Under the pieces are notes generated by a model. That model saw only the letters and a list, made by a program, of their open reading frames with translations. It did no database searches and was not told the DNA's origin. This document shows, piece by piece, positions 8,648 to 12,060 of a stretch of DNA of 12,060 bases; positions within the stretch are counted from its first letter, which is position 1; each line of letters begins with the position of its first letter. The stretch spans positions 35,655 through 47,714 of the forward strand of contig DBEP01000063.1 in NCBI GenBank assembly GCA_002294045.1. Reading direction: 5' to 3'. Position numbers and translations under genes: made by a program. This DNA comes from Lachnoclostridium sp. UBA903 (GTDB lineage: Bacteria; Bacillota; Clostridia; Lachnospirales; Lachnospiraceae).

Positions 8648-8676
8648 ATTATATATTAGGTGAAACATTATGTCAA
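8648..8676 (-). promoter_or_regulatory. Consensus SigA-type promoter of the exopolysaccharide operon
   Basis: On the minus strand, TTGACA (8676-8671), a 17-bp spacer and TATAAT (8653-8648): both hexamers and the spacing match the vegetative consensus exactly. Transcription should begin near 8641, giving a leader of about 104 nt before the dehydrogenase ATG. Such a strong core promoter suggests that control comes from a repressor at the upstream dyads, from the leader, or after translation through the PilZ domain. The four genes downstream are closely spaced with no visible internal terminator, so one transcript is likely. Confidence 0.88.
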
Positions 8677-8724
8677 CCTGATTTACAAATATCGGAATCT
8701 CGGTACGGCGTACACCGGGATCAT

Positions 8725-8773
8725 GTTACTATTCACAGCTTTGCAAAAAATCAGCAGTTCTGTGAACAGTAAC
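8725..8773. repeat. Inverted repeat upstream of the operon promoter
   Basis: The arms 8725-8738 (GTTACTATTCACAG) and 8760-8773 (CTGTGAACAGTAAC) are complementary at 13 of 14 positions, the exception being able to form a G-U pair. The 21-nt centre includes a short TGC/GCA match. Neither side is followed by a T-run, so it is not an intrinsic terminator. It lies 49 bp upstream of the -35 hexamer, a position suited to a DNA-binding regulator. Its function is unknown. Confidence 0.6.
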
Positions 8774-8798
8774 AGGATTATACAATTTTCTATTGCAC

Positions 8799-8841
8799 AA
8801 AAAAGCGTTCGCCTACAAAGTAAGTGCGAACGCTTTTTTTT
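8799..8841 (-). terminator. Rho-independent terminator after sigK
   Basis: A perfect 8-bp GC-rich stem (GCGTTCGC 8805-8812 with GCGAACGC 8826-8833) and a 13-nt loop are extended by flanking A and T tracts to at least 14 bp. On the minus strand the stem is followed by six T, as expected for terminating sigK. On the plus strand it is followed by eight T, so it could work both ways. It begins right at the sigK stop codon (8842-8840). Confidence 0.93.
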
Positions 8842-9487
8842 ATTTTCCATCGGACTCTTTATTTTCTTTCTCAAAACTCTCTCTTAATTTTTTAAGAGCC
8901 TTTTTCTCAATCCTGGATACGTAGGATCTGGATATTCCAATTTTGCTGGCAATTTCTCTTTGGGTGATTTCTTCCTGCATGTTCAATCCATACCGCATTT
9001 CAATGATCTGTTTTTCTCTCTTGGTTAATACCTTATTCACCAGTTCATACAGTTTCTTAACATTCCCCTGCAATTCCAGTTCATCTACGATATCCGAGTC
9101 CGAACTTTCAATAATATCCAATAAATTAATCTCATGACCTTCTTTATCGGAACCGATGGGTTCATATAAGTACACTTCTTTTGCCTGTCTTTTTCCGCTT
9201 CTAAGCATCATTAACAGTTCATTATCAATACACCTGGATGCATATGTCGCAAGCCGGATGCCCTTATCTGCATCAAAGGTGTCTATTGCTTTAATTAAAC
9301 CTATTGTGCCAATGGATATGAGGTCATCTATGTCTTTATCCGCCGTATTATACTTTTTAACAATATGTGCAACCAGACGGAGATTTCGTTCAATCAGGAT
9401 GTCTCTGGCTTCCTTGCTTCCTTCCATACATTGGTTTAAGATTTCTGTTTCTTCCTTGGCACTCAGAGGTTTGGGAAAGGATTTCAC
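8840..9487 (-). CDS. sigK: RNA polymerase sporulation sigma factor SigK (late mother cell), no pro-sequence
   Basis: Sigma-70 family factor of 215 aa that directs late mother-cell transcription during sporulation (coat and spore maturation genes in known species). Seen: the N-terminal SFPKPLSAKEE block, which in Bacillus follows the cleaved pro-sequence; region 2 with RNLRLVAHIVKKY (34-46), DDLISIGTIGLIKAIDTFD (54-72) and RLATYASRCIDNE (78-90); the SigK-typical EPIGSDKEGHEI (109-120); and region 4 with a helix-turn-helix at TQREIASKIGISRSYVSRIEKKAL (175-198). The start is GTG with GAGG 11 nt upstream. An in-frame TAA (9517-9515) lies only nine codons before it, so no roughly 20-residue pro-peptide can be encoded. 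The gene is uninterrupted, with no skin-type element. SigE, its closest relative, was considered, but the sequence blocks fit SigK better. Confidence 0.93.
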   Translation of the reverse strand: MKSFPKPLSAKEETEILNQCMEGSKEARDILIERNLRLVAHIVKKYNTADKDIDDLISIGTIGLIKAIDTFDADKGIRLATYASRCIDNELLMMLRSGKRQAKEVYLYEPIGSDKEGHEINLLDIIESSDSDIVDELELQGNVKKLYELVNKVLTKREKQIIEMRYGLNMQEEITQREIASKIGISRSYVSRIEKKALKKLRESFEKENKESDGK

Positions 9488-9521
9488 CGAAAAAAGTACC
9501 TCAACAATTAGGGGTTATTAT

Positions 9522-9549
9522 TAGTCTATGATGAGGTAATACATTAAGT
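9522..9549 (-). promoter_or_regulatory. Possible SigE/SigK-type promoter of sigK
   Basis: On the minus strand, CATAGACTA (9530-9522) fits the SigK -10 pattern CATAnnnTA and is one base off the SigE -10 pattern CATACAnT. An AC (9549-9548), the short SigK -35 core, lies 17 nt upstream. Transcription would begin near 9515 and leave a short leader before the GTG at 9487. In Bacillus, sigK is read by both SigE and SigK, which makes the match sensible, but the motif is short and may be chance. Confidence 0.4.
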
Positions 9550-9595
9550 GCCTTTCCTATTTTTATTATACAATAATATTTTTTAAGTCCTGCCT

Positions 9596-12060
9596 TTATA
9601 CCTTTACAGACGTTTCGCCATGACTTTTTATATATTCCGCCAGGCTGTAAAAAAGCTGCTTTACTTCCGGTATATCCAGGTGGTTTAGTAAGTCCGCTGC
9701 ACAGATAACCAATTTTCCTTCATAAACCTGCTTTTCAAAAATCAGACCCAGTTTATGATTTCTGTCGAAGTTGTCAATTACCTGGACAATAATATCACAT
9801 CCCGCTTCCTCATCCAGAATGACAGGCCTGGACAAATTGACAATCTGCCTCCATTGCCAGCCTGAACAGCTTTCTGTAGGAAAATGTTTTAACGCTCCAT
9901 GATTCTTATTGCATACCAATCCAAGAGTTCCCGGCGCTACCTCTGTCCCTTTCTCTTCACAGGCCTTTTTAAACATGGAATAGCACCAGAAATCGGGCGG
10001 AAAGAAGCCCTCTATGCTCTTCTCCCATTCAGTTGAGAACAGACCCACTGTTTTTCCCTGTTTCAGGGCTTCCTCCGTTTCCTTTGTAAAGGTTTGAAAC
10101 AACAGGGGAACCGGCTCCCGGGATATTGGAATATGGGGATAAATCCATATGGGATAGCGGTTCTTTAAATGGCCGCAATTTAATTCAATATATGCGGCAG
10201 TTGCTTTTGTTATGTTTGTTATCCCAATATTTATCTTCTGAATATAAGTTAAATTTCCCTTAGGCGCATGGGTGTCCGGAAAGGTAATCTCTCCCAGGAT
10301 TTCATCCTTTTCCTGCTTTTCCATTGTATCGCAATAGGTTTTACGTCTGTATTCCCCGCTGGCGAAGGCTTTTCCGCCGCAATCATCCTCTGTCCTGTCA
10401 TGGCTGTATATGACGGCAGTCAGGTCCTTGTGCACAATGTCTTCTTTACCGTAATTAAAAATCCATATTTCCCCCTCTATGGCTTCCCCCTCCGTATAAA
10501 TGCCTTTTTTCATTTTAAGCAGGATAACCTGGGAATTACAGAATTCCCTCCATTGTTCCGGTGTTATGAAACCTTTGGAATCCAGGAAGCTGTCCCAGAT
10601 ACCTACCAATGCGGTCCCCTGCCCCGGAAAATCCTGAAGGCCAAGTAACTGGAAGCCTCCTAAATCTTTGGTCCGAAGAAGGGATTCTACTTCTTCCTTA
10701 TAGCACTGTACCAGCAAATCTCCTGAATTATAAAAGAATTCTTCCCACCGGGCTTCAAGCCTCTTTTCCTTTAATCTGTTCCGGAATACCTTCAGTGCAA
10801 CCGATTCGGTGATTCCTTTATATTTTTCCGCCTCCTTATAATTGGGGCTGGCCTGATATTGCCCGGCTTCATGGGATATGACGGGAATTTCTGACACTGC
10901 AAGCGCGTTCCCATAATCCTCTATGGTTGTATAAGGTTTCTTTAGCTGAATATGTCCAAGGGGCTTATCCCCATGGGAAAAGGATGCTCTTACATTATCC
11001 GTTTTCGTCGTCCTCATAGTGACCCACAAATCATCTTCCCTGCTGCATACCGGGTCCTCCAGAAAGTTATTGGAGCCCTGGGTGTATAATTTATCCGGAC
11101 GTAATTTCTTCAGATATGCCAGCAGTTCGGCAAATGCTCCGATATCGCCGGTCATCTCATTGCCTGGAGCAAAAATCAGAAAGGAGGGATGATTCCCATA
11201 TTCTTTCAGCAGCTTTTGAGACTGGTCATACAAAAACCGGTTCAGACTTTTATCACATAAGGGATTATCCTCTTCATAAAAGCTGTTGGCAAAACAGGAT
11301 AGCTCAACCTGAAGATAGATTCCCTCGCGGTCGGCAGCCGCAAAAGCAGCTTCCGGCGGACACCAGCTATGGAACCGGTAATGATTAATTCCGTATTCCC
11401 TGGCCTGTCTGAAAATCGTAAGCCATTGCTCCGTTTCCATGGGAGCATATCCCGTCAGGGGATAAATGCAGCAGTCCAGATTGCCTCTTAAAAAGATAGG
11501 CTCATTGTTTAATAATATCCTTTTTCCCAATACCGTTACATCCCGAAACCCTGTTACCGTGTCGTAAGATGTTTCGAACAGATTGCTTTTCAGGATAATC
11601 CGTATCTGGTACAGATTTCTATCAAATTCATTCCATAAAGCAAGACCGTCCTCCTCTATCCGTATTAAGATGTCGTTATTGCCACGGGCTAAAGTCCGGT
11701 TCCTTTCTGCGGTTTTTATCTCCTGCTTATTCTCCGGCCCATAATGAATTATCAGCTCTACCTCCTGCTCTTTATCATAATTAATAATCTCCAGGTCTAT
11801 GGTAAAAGCCTGTTCACCCCTGCATTTTTCTATGGCGGCATTTTCTATGACTACCGGGTCGCATGCCTTAAGGTAAATACCTCCCAGAATCCCGTTCCAG
11901 TTAGTCTGTGTGTGTTCCGTGAATTGGTGTCCGTTATAAAGGCTTTCCGGGAAATCTTCATATTGGCTCAGGTTATTATCCGCTTCAATAAGAAGTTCAT
12001 GTTTTCCTGACGTCAGGAAGGCGGTTAAATCATGTCTCAATGAATTTGATAGAAATCTGT
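9596..12060 (-). CDS. Glycoside hydrolase family 2 protein, N-terminus outside the window
   Basis: Partial: the frame is open to the window edge, with about 820 codons visible, and the TTG at 12040 is not a credible start. The visible part begins inside the sugar-binding jelly roll (RHDLTAFLTSGKHELLIEADNN; NWNGILGGIYLKA), followed by an immunoglobulin-like domain and a TIM barrel starting near 11520 (GKRILLNNEPIFLRGN). The acid/base glutamate is in FAPGNEMTGD (E295 counting from 12040), and the candidate nucleophile is in ISHEAGQY (E391). The C-terminal 200 residues (from PVPLLFQTFTKETEEAL through GWQWRQIVNLSRPVILDE to KLVICAADLLNH) look like the amidotransferase-like domain attached to many large GH2 enzymes. 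The substrate (beta-galactoside, beta-glucuronide or another) cannot be assigned. No signal peptide can be judged. A 108-nt gap without a clear terminator separates it from sigK. Confidence 0.88.
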   Translation of the reverse strand, partial: RFLSNSLRHDLTAFLTSGKHELLIEADNNLSQYEDFPESLYNGHQFTEHTQTNWNGILGGIYLKACDPVVIENAAIEKCRGEQAFTIDLEIINYDKEQEVELIIHYGPENKQEIKTAERNRTLARGNNDILIRIEEDGLALWNEFDRNLYQIRIILKSNLFETSYDTVTGFRDVTVLGKRILLNNEPIFLRGNLDCCIYPLTGYAPMETEQWLTIFRQAREYGINHYRFHSWCPPEAAFAAADREGIYLQVELSCFANSFYEEDNPLCDKSLNRFLYDQSQKLLKEYGNHPSFLIFAPGNEMTGDIGAFAELLAYLKKLRPDKLYTQGSNNFLEDPVCSREDDLWVTMRTTKTDNVRASFSHGDKPLGHIQLKKPYTTIEDYGNALAVSEIPVISHEAGQYQASPNYKEAEKYKGITESVALKVFRNRLKEKRLEARWEEFFYNSGDLLVQCYKEEVESLLRTKDLGGFQLLGLQDFPGQGTALVGIWDSFLDSKGFITPEQWREFCNSQVILLKMKKGIYTEGEAIEGEIWIFNYGKEDIVHKDLTAVIYSHDRTEDDCGGKAFASGEYRRKTYCDTMEKQEKDEILGEITFPDTHAPKGNLTYIQKINIGITNITKATAAYIELNCGHLKNRYPIWIYPHIPISREPVPLLFQTFTKETEEALKQGKTVGLFSTEWEKSIEGFFPPDFWCYSMFKKACEEKGTEVAPGTLGLVCNKNHGALKHFPTESCSGWQWRQIVNLSRPVILDEEAGCDIIVQVIDNFDRNHKLGLIFEKQVYEGKLVICAADLLNHLDIPEVKQLFYSLAEYIKSHGETSVKV

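Larger units (their letters stand above)
8538..8798 (-). other. Control region of the exopolysaccharide operon
   Basis: No convincing gene lies between the sigK terminator and the dehydrogenase. Reading on the minus strand it holds an isolated TATAAT (8782-8777) without a good -35, a 14-bp imperfect dyad (8725-8773), a smaller imperfect GC-rich dyad (8701-8717, CGG/CCG and TACG/CGTA arms), a consensus promoter (8648-8676) and an AT-rich leader of about 104 nt with only short weak stems. I see no cyclic-di-GMP riboswitch signature in the leader. Confidence 0.6.

Noticed and set aside
8777..8782. TATAAT as a second operon promoter
   Set aside because: At 15-18 bp upstream there is only the T-run of the sigK terminator and no acceptable -35 hexamer; the TATAAT could be chance in AT-rich DNA.
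8683..8874. Open frame of 63 codons on the minus strand, and a 75-codon frame on the plus strand at 8660-8887
   Set aside because: Both run across the sigK terminator and the sigK 3' end, have no ribosome site and encode no recognisable domain.
9488..9514. Possible upstream extension of SigK giving a pro-sequence
   Set aside because: Only nine codons lie between the in-frame TAA and the GTG, with no ATG, GTG or TTG among them.
9561..9584. AT-only stem (TATTAT/ATAATA) after the GH2 gene as a terminator
   Set aside because: The stem has no GC pairs and is followed by A rather than T on the transcribed minus strand.
1..12060. CRISPR arrays, insertion sequences, tRNA or rRNA genes, phage genes
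   Set aside because: No repeat-spacer pattern, transposase-like protein, terminal repeats or RNA gene signatures were seen anywhere in the window.

Overview
The window looks like chromosomal DNA from a spore-forming, low-to-medium-GC member of the Clostridia, most likely Lachnospiraceae-like. This rests on AT-rich intergenic DNA, Gram-positive ribosome binding sites, a mother-cell sporulation sigma factor (SigK) without a pro-sequence, and single-membrane-style polysaccharide genes with no outer-membrane export partner. All six supported genes read on the minus strand, so the window is best read from right to left.

Right end (9596-12060): the 3' part of a large glycoside hydrolase family 2 gene whose 5' end lies outside the window. 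Next (8840-9487) is sigK, intact and starting at a GTG that gives almost exactly the mature form of the Bacillus protein. It ends at a strong stem-loop terminator (8799-8841) that isolates it from what follows.

Left two thirds (84-8537): a compact four-gene operon driven by a perfect vegetative promoter (TTGACA, 17-bp spacer, TATAAT; 8648-8676). In order it encodes (1) a nucleotide-sugar 6-dehydrogenase of the TviB/WbpO type, predicted to make a UDP-N-acetylhexosaminuronic acid; (2) a 1098-residue membrane-anchored protein with four tandem NodB (polysaccharide deacetylase) domains, only the last of which keeps the catalytic residues; (3) a processive hyaluronan-synthase-like family 2 glycosyltransferase with an N-terminal PilZ domain; and (4) a 623-residue membrane-anchored protein with a degenerate NodB-like domain followed by a beta-rich region. 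Gaps between genes are 23, 21 and 55 nt.

Taken together, this reads as a synthase-dependent exopolysaccharide system. The dehydrogenase supplies a uronic precursor, the PilZ-synthase polymerises and exports the chain, possibly under cyclic-di-GMP control, and two surface-anchored NodB-fold proteins bind or deacetylate it outside the cell. The combination of a HexNAcA-type dehydrogenase, a PilZ-first synthase and a mostly pseudo-enzymatic NodB array matches no characterised system I can name (cellulose, PNAG, alginate, Pel, hyaluronan), and it is the most interesting content of the window. The polymer's identity is inference.
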